Positions 1 to 7,740 of a stretch of 22,001 bases of DNA are shown one piece after another (the first letter of the stretch is position 1; every line of letters starts with the position of its first letter). Made by a program: the position numbers and the translations under genes. The notes beneath the pieces are model-generated. The model was not told the origin of the DNA and made no database searches. It saw nothing but the letters and a program-made list of their open reading frames with translations. The DNA comes from JAGXTF01 sp040376005 (GTDB lineage: Bacteria; Bacteroidota; Bacteroidia; NS11-12g; UBA955). Where the stretch lies: NCBI GenBank assembly GCA_040376005.1, contig JBEIRK010000029.1:1-22001 (forward strand), given 5' to 3'.

Positions 1-2574
1 ACCTAATTTCAATCCGTTGGGAAGATGAATTCTTAAGGCTATTAATTTGGTGAAATTTCTAAACTCAAATGGGAATAGATTATTCCCTGCATAGTTTTGG
101 CAACAGGCGCCCATGCCTAAATACCAGCTTAGGCTTAAGTTGATTTCAGCACAGTTGGAATAGACCACGTTGTCCGCGCAGCAATTGGCGTAGTAATAGC
201 CGTACAACAGCAGATTGGCCCCAAAGGTATCGCACTGGTAACTCTGCGAAGGACTTGGATTGGCCACCGAACCGAAATAAAACCGGTTGCTGAAGTTCAT
301 CACAGCTGCCGTTCCGCTAATATTCTTGGTTACTCGATAGGTAACAATTAACCGTATACTATCATTGGCAGAATACCTGTAGGTAGAGGATAGGCAGCCT
401 TTGGGATAAATACTGTCAACCGTAAAATCAAACTTGAATGTTGCATGTGCACCAGAAACTATTTTTTTAACACGCACTGTATTGCAATTGCCAGTTTGCA
501 CAGTAATTCCTTTCTGCACAATGATTCTTGCCTCCACCACATCTACATAACTACCATAGGTAATGTACGACTCTGCATATCCGTAACGCCAATTTCTAAA
601 AGTACCATTGGTTTTAGGCCTTCCGTAAAACACGGTTTGAAAGGTATCGCCATATTGGACACGTTCGGTGCGCACCTTGGACATATCCAAGCCACCTGAA
701 GGGTCGGGAACACCATCGTTGTTGTTATCCGGCAATCCAAAACTGGTGCGTGTTGCATCAAAATTGTTAAAGTTTAAGCCTTGGGCACACACTTTTGAAC
801 AATGCACCTTTACATTAAAGCTTGCGCAGATTGGCTTAATCCAAAATGGATTGCAGTTCGGTTGTGGATTGTAATATAGGCTCATGTCCACAGGCAGCAG
901 GGCATTGCTGCTAAACTTGGAACAGGTGCCTTTTAACCTTACGGTTAACTCTCCATTGGTGAGATTAAACGGGAATGCCTTACCCATAAAAGCCCGCAAG
1001 GTATCCTTGCGCCAAGCCACACTATCAGGATACCAAGTGGATGACAAGGAGCCATTAACAATGAAGAAGTCATTCTTACTCAGTGAATGGGTTAGGGTTT
1101 TTGGCAGTATAAAATCAATGCGTATTTGCCCCGTGGAGGTTAGTGGCAAATCATAAAAGCTGTTAAATGTAAATTTGAAGTCTTTGGTTTGGTCTGGCGC
1201 CAAATCTGTAGGCACCCATGGTGCCAAGGAACCTCCATTATAACGGTATACCTTGCCCCAAGCTGCAGCTGAAGAAATGACATTGTTGCATTGGTTCTTA
1301 TAATTGGTGCTGTATATCCAATTTAAATCATAAAAAGCATAGCCACAGGTGCCAGAAACACAGCGGGTCATGTCCCAGGTAATGTAAACAGTATCTTTCG
1401 GGCTGAGTTTTGGGAATTTTAGGCGCACATAGTCTATGGCTTTAGTTCCTACACATGCAGATGGAATGGTGTACTGATAGGCTGTATCCATATGCAGGGT
1501 TTTTGTAGGCCCTGAATTGATTCTGTATTTAAAGCGTGTAGTATCAAAAAAACTATTTGTGTAGGCCGTACCAATGTAGACCAAAAATGTCAGGTCTTTG
1601 GCATCCTTTTTACCCGTATTGGTAGCGGTTAAATACTGTGCATTTAATGTGCTTCCATTGTAGCAATAATTGTCTACCGAACTCGTCCAGGTCTTAATAA
1701 CAGGGTTGTCACTGCTGATAGTAACCGAACCATTGTTCTTGATTATCTGGCAGACTTTTCCATCGCAACCCCAGCCTATTTCGTAGTAGGTACCTGTTCG
1801 GACGCAACCATTAATCGTGAATGTATCCGTTATAATCACCGATTCATTCTGCTCAAGCAAGGTGTCTTTATCGCCCACTTTGGCAAAATCAGCCGTGGTA
1901 AAACTGGTGCGGAGGGTATCTCCTGATTTCTTGGTAGAGAACCCAGTTTGAGCAACCCCTGAAATATCCTTTCCATTGATCCTAAGCAATTGCAAATTGC
2001 GCAAAGGACCTTTCCCATAATTGGTAAGGGTCACCTTTCTCACAAACTTATCGCCTACATTTCCGATAAAACTCAAATTGGTAATCGCAGCATATCCCGG
2101 AGACGGAATCAGAGGCACAAAGGGAATAGAACTTCCCACGTCAAAATTGCCTGTGTAATCTACCCGCACATCGATTTGGGGCGTATTGCTCCCCGACATG
2201 GCAGGAATGATATCGCAGTTGGCCTTTAAGCGCACCCGAAATTGGAAATTTTGAGCTATCAGCAAATTTGGCCCCGCAAATACAGGTCGGTTTAGGTTGG
2301 TAATGTTACTTTCCGTAACCCCAGTTCCCGCCAAAGAACCCTTGATATACGTTACCCCAGCTGGTAAAATCAAGGTTGCTTTTATGGAGGTAATTTGAGA
2401 ACTGCTGATGTTGTAAATGGCGATACGACTGGTGTCTTCATAGCCACATACACTCATATTTTTGGCAGGTGTTGCCGAAATGTTGAGTTTATTCCCTTGG
2501 GCATTAACCAAAGAGCTACTGCTACAAAGTAGAAGCAATATAAGAACAATGCGATATGGCAGTATGCGCAACAC
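1..2574 (-). CDS. Large secreted surface protein, C-terminus cut by window edge
   Basis: An uninterrupted minus-strand frame of 858 codons runs from position 2574 to the left edge; I checked every codon and found no stop. An in-frame TAA at 2575-2577 lies directly before GTG (2572-2574), and no ATG is near, so GTG (or the adjoining TTG at 2571) must be the start. The N-terminus is a clear signal peptide (basic MLRILPYRI, a run of Leu, then a SSSLVNAQG cleavage region). The mature part is rich in Thr, Ser, Asn and Cys and in beta-type sequence, like the tandem Ig-like or DUF11-type modules of Bacteroidota adhesins. Around residue 616 it carries DNNNDGVPD, a thrombospondin-type-3-like calcium loop. 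The C-terminus, where a type IX sorting domain would lie, is outside the window. The gene is separated from the upstream protease gene by a strong terminator and has its own promoter candidate. Exact function is unknown; an adhesin or envelope structural protein is inferred. Confidence 0.85.
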   Translation of the reverse strand, partial: MLRILPYRIVLILLLLCSSSSLVNAQGNKLNISATPAKNMSVCGYEDTSRIAIYNISSSQITSIKATLILPAGVTYIKGSLAGTGVTESNITNLNRPVFAGPNLLIAQNFQFRVRLKANCDIIPAMSGSNTPQIDVRVDYTGNFDVGSSIPFVPLIPSPGYAAITNLSFIGNVGDKFVRKVTLTNYGKGPLRNLQLLRINGKDISGVAQTGFSTKKSGDTLRTSFTTADFAKVGDKDTLLEQNESVIITDTFTINGCVRTGTYYEIGWGCDGKVCQIIKNNGSVTISSDNPVIKTWTSSVDNYCYNGSTLNAQYLTATNTGKKDAKDLTFLVYIGTAYTNSFFDTTRFKYRINSGPTKTLHMDTAYQYTIPSACVGTKAIDYVRLKFPKLSPKDTVYITWDMTRCVSGTCGYAFYDLNWIYSTNYKNQCNNVISSAAAWGKVYRYNGGSLAPWVPTDLAPDQTKDFKFTFNSFYDLPLTSTGQIRIDFILPKTLTHSLSKNDFFIVNGSLSSTWYPDSVAWRKDTLRAFMGKAFPFNLTNGELTVRLKGTCSKFSSNALLPVDMSLYYNPQPNCNPFWIKPICASFNVKVHCSKVCAQGLNFNNFDATRTSFGLPDNNNDGVPDPSGGLDMSKVRTERVQYGDTFQTVFYGRPKTNGTFRNWRYGYAESYITYGSYVDVVEARIIVQKGITVQTGNCNTVRVKKIVSGAHATFKFDFTVDSIYPKGCLSSTYRYSANDSIRLIVTYRVTKNISGTAAVMNFSNRFYFGSVANPSPSQSYQCDTFGANLLLYGYYYANCCADNVVYSNCAEINLSLSWYLGMGACCQNYAGNNLFPFEFRNFTKLIALRIHLPNGLKLG

Positions 2575-2582
2575 TTAAAAAG

Positions 2583-2619
2583 CAAAAATAAGGAATTTTA
2601 GCACTACTTGGCATCCAAA
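2583..2619 (-). promoter_or_regulatory. Bacteroidota promoter candidate for the surface protein
   Basis: On the minus strand, TATTTTTG at 2590-2583 matches the -7 consensus TAnnTTTG exactly. It ends 8 nt before the GTG start at 2574. A TTTG at 2619-2616 could be the -33 element, but the 25-nt spacing is longer than the usual 19-21. The implied transcript start is only a few nt before the start codon. Confidence 0.5.
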
Positions 2620-2695
2620 TTCACAGACCCCCTATAATAACATACAAGGCCCCATGGTAAAGTATTGAAACCCTGTTTTTAGCTCTTGAAGGCAT

Positions 2696-2723
2696 AAAAA
2701 AAGGCGCTTTCGCGCCTTTTTTT
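2696..2723 (-). terminator. Rho-independent terminator, potentially bidirectional
   Basis: A perfect 12-bp stem (seven A, then GGCGC, paired with GCGCC and seven T) encloses a 4-nt TTTC loop. On the minus strand it begins 20 nt after the TGA stop of the S8 peptidase gene and ends in a T run, so it should terminate that transcript and insulate the downstream surface-protein gene. Because A and T runs flank it symmetrically it could work on either strand. The rest of 2575-2743 holds only the promoter candidate of the surface protein. Confidence 0.9.
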
Positions 2724-2743
2724 ATAACAATTCACTCGTTACA

Positions 2744-4306
2744 TCAATATGTTGCCGCAAGCTTAAGCGCTTGGTAGGCATTTACTACCCCACCAGTAAC
2801 ACTTAAATCTGTAAATTTCACTTTCGCTTTTGCGCCTGGCAAGGTCACTTTCTTTTTGTTTACGATAGCGCTTTTCATCAAAATCTCTTTAACCTGAACT
2901 GCAGTTAGGTTTGGATAGTAACTCCACACCAATGCAGCAACCCCACTGGCCACGGGAGCAGCCATGCTGGTGCCGTTGAAATACTCATAATGGTTGTTCG
3001 GAGTAGTGCTATAGATTTGGTAGCCTGGTGCAAATACGTCTACATTGTGTTTGCCGTAATTGCTAAAATCGGTGGCCAAGGTTTTTCTTGCGGGCGCACT
3101 TGCACCTACTTCCAACCATGTAGCCGCAACCACACCCATACCTAGGGTATCATTGGGGTAATTTCCTTCCACGTCGTTGTTCTTCGCATCATTGCCGGCT
3201 GCATGCACCAACAATACGCCTTTGCTTACTGCATAAGCCACTGCACTGTCTACGCAGCTTTTATCCCATTTGTAGGCTTTACCAAAACTCATATTGATAA
3301 TTTTTGCACCATTATCCACTGCATAACGAATGCCATTGGCCACGTCTTTATCGCGTTCGTCGCCATTCGGAACCACACGCACTACCATGATGCGAGCATG
3401 GTCTGCAATGCCGTTCATACCTATATTGTTGTTGCGGGTAGCCGCAATAATCCCCGCCACATGCGAACCGTGAGATGCATCTGGACCTGCAACGTCTGCA
3501 TTGCCATAAAATTTATCATAGCTGTTGTTATAGTCGTCACCTACAATACTTCTAGGATCAAAATTCGTGTTATAGTGACAATTGGCCATAGCTTCAACTT
3601 GTTGGTACTGCTCCTCAATTTCATCAGCCAATGACTTAAATGTCATTCCAGATTTCATCTGACGGATAACGCCCGATTTCACCCTCTCACCCATATCATT
3701 ATCGGATGAATAGGCCTCAACTTCAGCTACAGTAGGGTCATCTTTACCTGTAGCAGACGAAATCTTTTTTAATTGTGCTCTTGCAGAACTCAATTGGTCC
3801 AAAAAGCTTGCATACAATTTTTGGTTTTGCGTAACGTCCGTTTTTAATGATTGGTAGAGCTCATACTCAGCGCGGCGTTTAGGGTCACCATTTACATCTT
3901 CTGGTTCCAAATCGGCATATTCTTTTTCCATCTTGCGCAACAAGCGGGTCATTTCCAAATTGTCGCGGTCTATCATGCTGCCATCGGCACCACCAATAAA
4001 GTTCCAGCCGTGCACATCATCGATATAACCATTCTTGTCATCATCAATTCCATTATCTGCAATCTCTCCAGGATTTACCCACAACACATCTTTCAAATCC
4101 TCATGTAGGATATCTGTACCACCATCAATTACTGCCACCACAATTTCAGTAGCCTTTTTGTCTTTCAAGATTTCCTCATACGATTTGTACAAGTCAATAC
4201 CTGCATTCTTTTTCGTGTTGGGTTGTTGGTACCAATCTTGCGCGGGTTGCGCTGTTAACAGGGTGATGGCTGACAACAGCATCACGGTGAATATCGATTT
4301 CTTCAT
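2744..4306 (-). CDS. Secreted subtilisin-like serine peptidase (family S8)
   Basis: A 520-aa secreted serine protease. Starting at ATG 4306, the protein opens with a signal peptide (MKKSIFTVMLLSAITLLTA, then QPAQ). The catalytic triad is visible: Asp61 in VAVIDGG, His279 in HGSHVAG and Ser447 in NGTSMAAP, with the oxyanion Asn372 in HAAGN. After the Asp, DDDKNGYIDDVHGWNF resembles the calcium-loop region common in Bacteroidota S8 enzymes. The Asp-His distance is about 218 residues instead of about 30, because of a charged, helix-rich insertion (roughly residues 112-267). No type IX sorting domain is seen at the C-terminus (ending ALKLAATY), so export by Sec to the periplasm or outer surface is likely. 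The frame is open up to TTG 4330, but that start would add a lysine-rich stretch ahead of the signal peptide and would fall in the promoter. The leader is A-rich with no Shine-Dalgarno. The substrate is unknown. Confidence 0.93.
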   Translation of the reverse strand: MKKSIFTVMLLSAITLLTAQPAQDWYQQPNTKKNAGIDLYKSYEEILKDKKATEIVVAVIDGGTDILHEDLKDVLWVNPGEIADNGIDDDKNGYIDDVHGWNFIGGADGSMIDRDNLEMTRLLRKMEKEYADLEPEDVNGDPKRRAEYELYQSLKTDVTQNQKLYASFLDQLSSARAQLKKISSATGKDDPTVAEVEAYSSDNDMGERVKSGVIRQMKSGMTFKSLADEIEEQYQQVEAMANCHYNTNFDPRSIVGDDYNNSYDKFYGNADVAGPDASHGSHVAGIIAATRNNNIGMNGIADHARIMVVRVVPNGDERDKDVANGIRYAVDNGAKIINMSFGKAYKWDKSCVDSAVAYAVSKGVLLVHAAGNDAKNNDVEGNYPNDTLGMGVVAATWLEVGASAPARKTLATDFSNYGKHNVDVFAPGYQIYSTTPNNHYEYFNGTSMAAPVASGVAALVWSYYPNLTAVQVKEILMKSAIVNKKKVTLPGAKAKVKFTDLSVTGGVVNAYQALKLAATY

Positions 4307-4327
4307 ATTTGTTTTTTTCTTTTTTGT

Positions 4328-4354
4328 CAAAGTAACTCTCTTCTATTCATTCAA
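4328..4354 (-). promoter_or_regulatory. Promoter candidate for the S8 peptidase gene
   Basis: On the minus strand TTACTTTG (4335-4328) matches the -7 consensus TAnnTTTG with one mismatch, and a TTG (4354-4352) lies 16 nt upstream as a -33 candidate. The -7 box ends 21 nt before ATG 4306, and the leader between them is almost entirely A. It lies in the 92-nt gap after the glycosyltransferase gene, so the protease may be expressed separately from yfhO and the glycosyltransferase gene. Confidence 0.35.
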
Positions 4355-4398
4355 TTATCATCCATTCGTGCAACCACCCAAAGTGTACGATGAGGGCA

Positions 4399-5160
4399 TT
4401 ATGCATTCCACAATTTCATTTTAAACAAGACCCTACGAACGATAATCCAAGCATGGGCCAATACATTGGGCAGCCAACCATAGTGTTTCTTTAGCACGGC
4501 ATAGCGTTCTTTCCATGCTTTCTTCTCATGAACAGCGCTGCTTCCACCCTGCTCAAAACCTGCAATAACACCTGGAAAGCGCACATAAGAAGGGTTTTTC
4601 TTCAAAATCTGAATCACCCAATCAATATCTGCAACCTGCCGGTACTGCAAATCATAGCTGCTGCAGCACGCCTTTTTCACAATAAAACTTTGGTGGCACA
4701 CCGACATCCCAAATCGAAATGATCCAGGATGCAAGCTCGATGGTAAAATCTGTGGTTTCAACTTACTCATCAATCCGATGTCATTACCCTGCTGATTGGT
4801 AATCATGGTATCGCCAAAAATAATATCTGGACTTGCAGCAGCAAGTTCAATAACCTGTGCAGCAACTGCATTATCATAAATGATATCCCCACTATTGACA
4901 AACCATACATAGGGCGCCGATGCACGCTGCAGGCCCTTGTTCATGGCATCGTAAAGACCCTTGTCCTTTTCGATAACCAATACATCTATATCGGCCACTA
5001 CTTCTCTTAAATATTCAGCCCCGCCATCCGTGCTTCCACCATCAATTACAATGAACTCAATTTCTGCACGCGCTGTTTGTTGCAGCGCAGAAGCAACCGT
5101 GCGCTTCAATCCCGCAAGATTGTTATAATTAATGGTTATGACCGATAAGATGGCCGGCAT
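4399..5160 (-). CDS. Glycosyltransferase family 2, WcaE-like
   Basis: A 253-aa single-domain GT-A glycosyltransferase. The N-terminal beta strand SVITINYNN, the nucleotide-binding FIVIDGGSTDG (Asp40, Asp45) and EKDKGLYDAMNKG are standard GT2 landmarks. The metal-binding DxD position reads NSGD (residues 89-92), as in the colanic-acid WcaE-type branch. No transmembrane segment is evident; the basic C-terminus (IIVRRVLFKMKLWNA) could attach peripherally to the membrane. It probably transfers a sugar from a nucleotide donor to a lipid-linked or surface glycan in the cytoplasm; donor and acceptor cannot be read from sequence. Its ATG lies 1 nt after the TAA of the YfhO gene, so the two are very likely one transcript with coupled translation. 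Length is normal for the family. Confidence 0.9.
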   Translation of the reverse strand: MPAILSVITINYNNLAGLKRTVASALQQTARAEIEFIVIDGGSTDGGAEYLREVVADIDVLVIEKDKGLYDAMNKGLQRASAPYVWFVNSGDIIYDNAVAAQVIELAAASPDIIFGDTMITNQQGNDIGLMSKLKPQILPSSLHPGSFRFGMSVCHQSFIVKKACCSSYDLQYRQVADIDWVIQILKKNPSYVRFPGVIAGFEQGGSSAVHEKKAWKERYAVLKKHYGWLPNVLAHAWIIVRRVLFKMKLWNA

Positions 5161-5161
5161 C

Positions 5162-7651
5162 TTATTCTGGGTTTTCTTCTTTTTTCAACAAGCCACTTAC
5201 GACTACAAATCCGAGTAGCGCCAGCAACAAGCCTGATGCACCCATTTCAACAGGTACATAGCGATTGCCTTTTTTATTGTAGTACAACACAACTTCCTTG
5301 GTTCCGGCAGGCAGCACTGCGCCGCGCAAGGTGTAGTTTACACGCAATATTGGAAGCTCTTTTCCGTCTGCCAAGCACTTCCATGATCCATTGCTCTCGT
5401 TGTAGTATATTTCACTAAATACAGCCAAGCCTTTATTCGAATTGCTCACCGCATAGGTAATGGTATCCAAAGAATATTTTTTCATGGCAATGCTCGCGCT
5501 GCTATCTCTGGTATAGCGTGTTTCTAAGCCAGCAGATGATTCGGCATCTTTCTTTTCTACAATGGCCTGATCTGCAGGTTTAAATATATTTACACTTTGC
5601 AAGGCTGTTTTTGCATCGGGAGCAATGATAACTTCATTTACAAACCAAGCATTTCCCAAGGCGGTAGGTCTTTCCAAATAAGCTTCTGTTCTTGGGTCAT
5701 TTCTATCCGCGAAGGTGAGCAAATAGCGGCAATTGAGCATGTCAAGTGCATTATTCAATGTATCGGCATAGCCGCCAGTTGGTGCAATGCAGGTGCTAAT
5801 TAAATCCTGATAACGGCTCAATTTTGCCGGGTGATATCCACCAATACCTCTGTGCCATGGCGCACTGTGCGCATCGTTAAATGGATTGTATCTGAAGTCG
5901 AAAACACGCGCCTGATCTATATTCTTCTTGCTTATCTCCAAGTCTTTTGCTGTAGGCGTTACTGTTTCTTCTAACTCTTTATATTCCCAGTTGTCATCAG
6001 ACAAATAGCGCTTAGAAATGCCTATCATATCCACGCTTACCAAGATCAAAATGCCTACCCAAGCAATCATTTGCTTTTGCTTTTTCACCATAACCAGCCA
6101 TATCAATCCTATGGCAATTCCGGCAAATGCAATACTTCTAAATAAATCTGACCATGCCTTACTGCTTCTAAAGTCGCGCAATTGTTCAATAGGCCAGTTA
6201 TTGGTTTTCAACTGCGCATCTTGCGATGAGGCAAAATCAGAAGACATGAGAACTAGCATTGTGATACCGAACAACACGCCTACTGCGATAAAAGAAGTCT
6301 TCATGATTTTCTTAATAACCTCCTGATCTTTACCAGCATAGGAGAACAACAGTTGCAGGGCATACAGTCCAAAGAAAGGAATGGTCACCTGTGCAATGGC
6401 CAAGGCCATCATTGGGGTTCTAAATTTGTTGTAATAAGGCAGAATATCAAAGAGTACATCATTCAAACTGAAGAATCTTCCGAATGCCAAAAAGAGGGAT
6501 ATTAAGGTAGTCAGAAGTGAAAATAGGGCAATACCGCGTGCCAATTTATAACTGTCTTTGTCCGTTTTTGATAGCAATACTACGATTACAAATCCCATAA
6601 CAAATAAGGCCATAAACACCGCACCGATATACACTGGACCGCTGGTGAAATCCAAGTCGCCGGTGTACATAGGCAATTGCTCCGACTCCGGATTAATTTC
6701 ATTCGGACCTACTTTTTCACCTGAACTTCCTCCAACAAAACGGGGCACCAACAGGGTAAAGCTCTCTTTAGGGCTATAACTCCATGCAAATGCATACTCT
6801 TTATCCAAACCTTTACGGGCAGTCTGCTTAGTAGTTCCGGGCGTCTTTTCACCCGTTGCCACTTCACTGCCTCCGCGCATGGTAGCGCGGCTATACTGCT
6901 CAGTATCTACGATTTTTCCTACATTGGACAAGACCCCAAAGGCAAGGCCTGCCACTGCCAAACCACCCATAATGAGGGCGTGCTTGGCGTCCTTCGCAAT
7001 GAGTGCGCGAACGAGTTCAGCTGCAATGAATACACCAGCCATGATACCCGCGTAATAGGCAATTTGATAGTGAAAATACCCCACTGTAACTGTGAAGAAC
7101 AAGCCTAAAACTGCAAAACCCAACAAGTAGCTTTTGCGTGCCATGAGGATCAAACCTGCTATAATACCAGGCATAGCTGCCATAGCCAATACCTTGGTTA
7201 TATGTCCAGCTTCATAACTGGTAATACTAAAGGTCATAAAGGCGTAGCCTATGCCGCCTGCCGCTGCAAGCCAGCGGTTTACCTGCGCAGAAAGAAGTAG
7301 AACAAACATGCTAAGCATGGCAACAAACAAAAAACTAAACGGTGCTTGTACCATATTGAAGATCTGCACTACACCTGACTTGTGGACCAAATTACCCGAT
7401 TGAATACCGGTAATTAGAGAGGTAGGCATACCGCTGAACATTCCATCGGTCCAGCCGGGGAACTCCCCTGTTTTGGCTTTAACCGAATCCATTTCAGCGC
7501 GCATCAAACGCACCTGCTGCATATCACCCTGCCTAAGTACCTTTTCACCCCCAATCGCAGGAGACAAATACAAGGCTGATATAGCCCAGAAGCCGATTAC
7601 GAAAAGCAGGAATATCCCCACCTGCTTGGCAAAATTCTTGTTCAAATTCAT
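5162..7651 (-). CDS. YfhO-family polytopic membrane protein
   Basis: An 829-aa integral membrane protein of the YfhO family (Pfam YfhO), which in Firmicutes contains membrane sugar transferases acting with undecaprenyl-phosphate sugar synthases; in Bacteroidota the role is undefined. The N-terminus (MNLNKNFAKQVGIFLLFVIGFWAI) gives one helix, followed by a soluble loop with LRQGDMQQVRLM and then a dense set of hydrophobic helices (about residues 100-260, 340-440 and 460-560). A large exported domain follows (about 580-790), and a last helix (GLLLALLGFVVVSGLL) precedes the charged tail KKEENPE. The open frame extends to 7765, but that start would overlap divergent glyA and add 38 residues without family character; ATG 7651 directly before the first helix is preferred. 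It is followed after 1 nt by a GT2 gene, suggesting a joint glycan role. Confidence 0.88.
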   Translation of the reverse strand: MNLNKNFAKQVGIFLLFVIGFWAISALYLSPAIGGEKVLRQGDMQQVRLMRAEMDSVKAKTGEFPGWTDGMFSGMPTSLITGIQSGNLVHKSGVVQIFNMVQAPFSFLFVAMLSMFVLLLSAQVNRWLAAAGGIGYAFMTFSITSYEAGHITKVLAMAAMPGIIAGLILMARKSYLLGFAVLGLFFTVTVGYFHYQIAYYAGIMAGVFIAAELVRALIAKDAKHALIMGGLAVAGLAFGVLSNVGKIVDTEQYSRATMRGGSEVATGEKTPGTTKQTARKGLDKEYAFAWSYSPKESFTLLVPRFVGGSSGEKVGPNEINPESEQLPMYTGDLDFTSGPVYIGAVFMALFVMGFVIVVLLSKTDKDSYKLARGIALFSLLTTLISLFLAFGRFFSLNDVLFDILPYYNKFRTPMMALAIAQVTIPFFGLYALQLLFSYAGKDQEVIKKIMKTSFIAVGVLFGITMLVLMSSDFASSQDAQLKTNNWPIEQLRDFRSSKAWSDLFRSIAFAGIAIGLIWLVMVKKQKQMIAWVGILILVSVDMIGISKRYLSDDNWEYKELEETVTPTAKDLEISKKNIDQARVFDFRYNPFNDAHSAPWHRGIGGYHPAKLSRYQDLISTCIAPTGGYADTLNNALDMLNCRYLLTFADRNDPRTEAYLERPTALGNAWFVNEVIIAPDAKTALQSVNIFKPADQAIVEKKDAESSAGLETRYTRDSSASIAMKKYSLDTITYAVSNSNKGLAVFSEIYYNESNGSWKCLADGKELPILRVNYTLRGAVLPAGTKEVVLYYNKKGNRYVPVEMGASGLLLALLGFVVVSGLLKKEENPE

Positions 7652-7681
7652 ACTGTGCGTGCGAATTTCGGAGATTTTAAC

Positions 7682-7717
7682 GGTATTGCCAATTTGAAAG
7701 GGTGGTATTGTTCGAAC
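7682..7717. promoter_or_regulatory. Divergent yfhO / glyA control region with direct repeats
   Basis: The 89-nt region between the divergent starts (7652-7740) holds a direct repeat GGTATTG at 7682-7688 and 7704-7710, 22 nt apart (two helical turns on the same face), and the palindrome GTTCGAAC at 7710-7717. These could be half-sites for a shared regulator or belong to overlapping promoters. I found no perfect TAnnTTTG on either strand; TAAAATTG at 7724-7731 is one mismatch away in the glyA direction. Confidence 0.25.
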
Positions 7718-7740
7718 TTTCCGTAAAATTGCACTATTAA

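Noticed and set aside
3203..3634. 143-codon plus-strand frame opposite the S8 peptidase
   Set aside because: Antisense to a gene with an intact catalytic triad; composition (His, Ile, Val rich) is what the reverse of a peptidase gene gives.
4311..4326. Poly-A/poly-T tract before the S8 gene as a phase-variation site
   Set aside because: It lies in the untranslated leader with the ATG downstream; A-rich leaders are usual in Bacteroidota and runs are interrupted.
4307..4330. TTG 4330 as start of the S8 peptidase
   Set aside because: It adds MTKKKKTN before a normal signal peptide and coincides with the -7 box; ATG 4306 is better.
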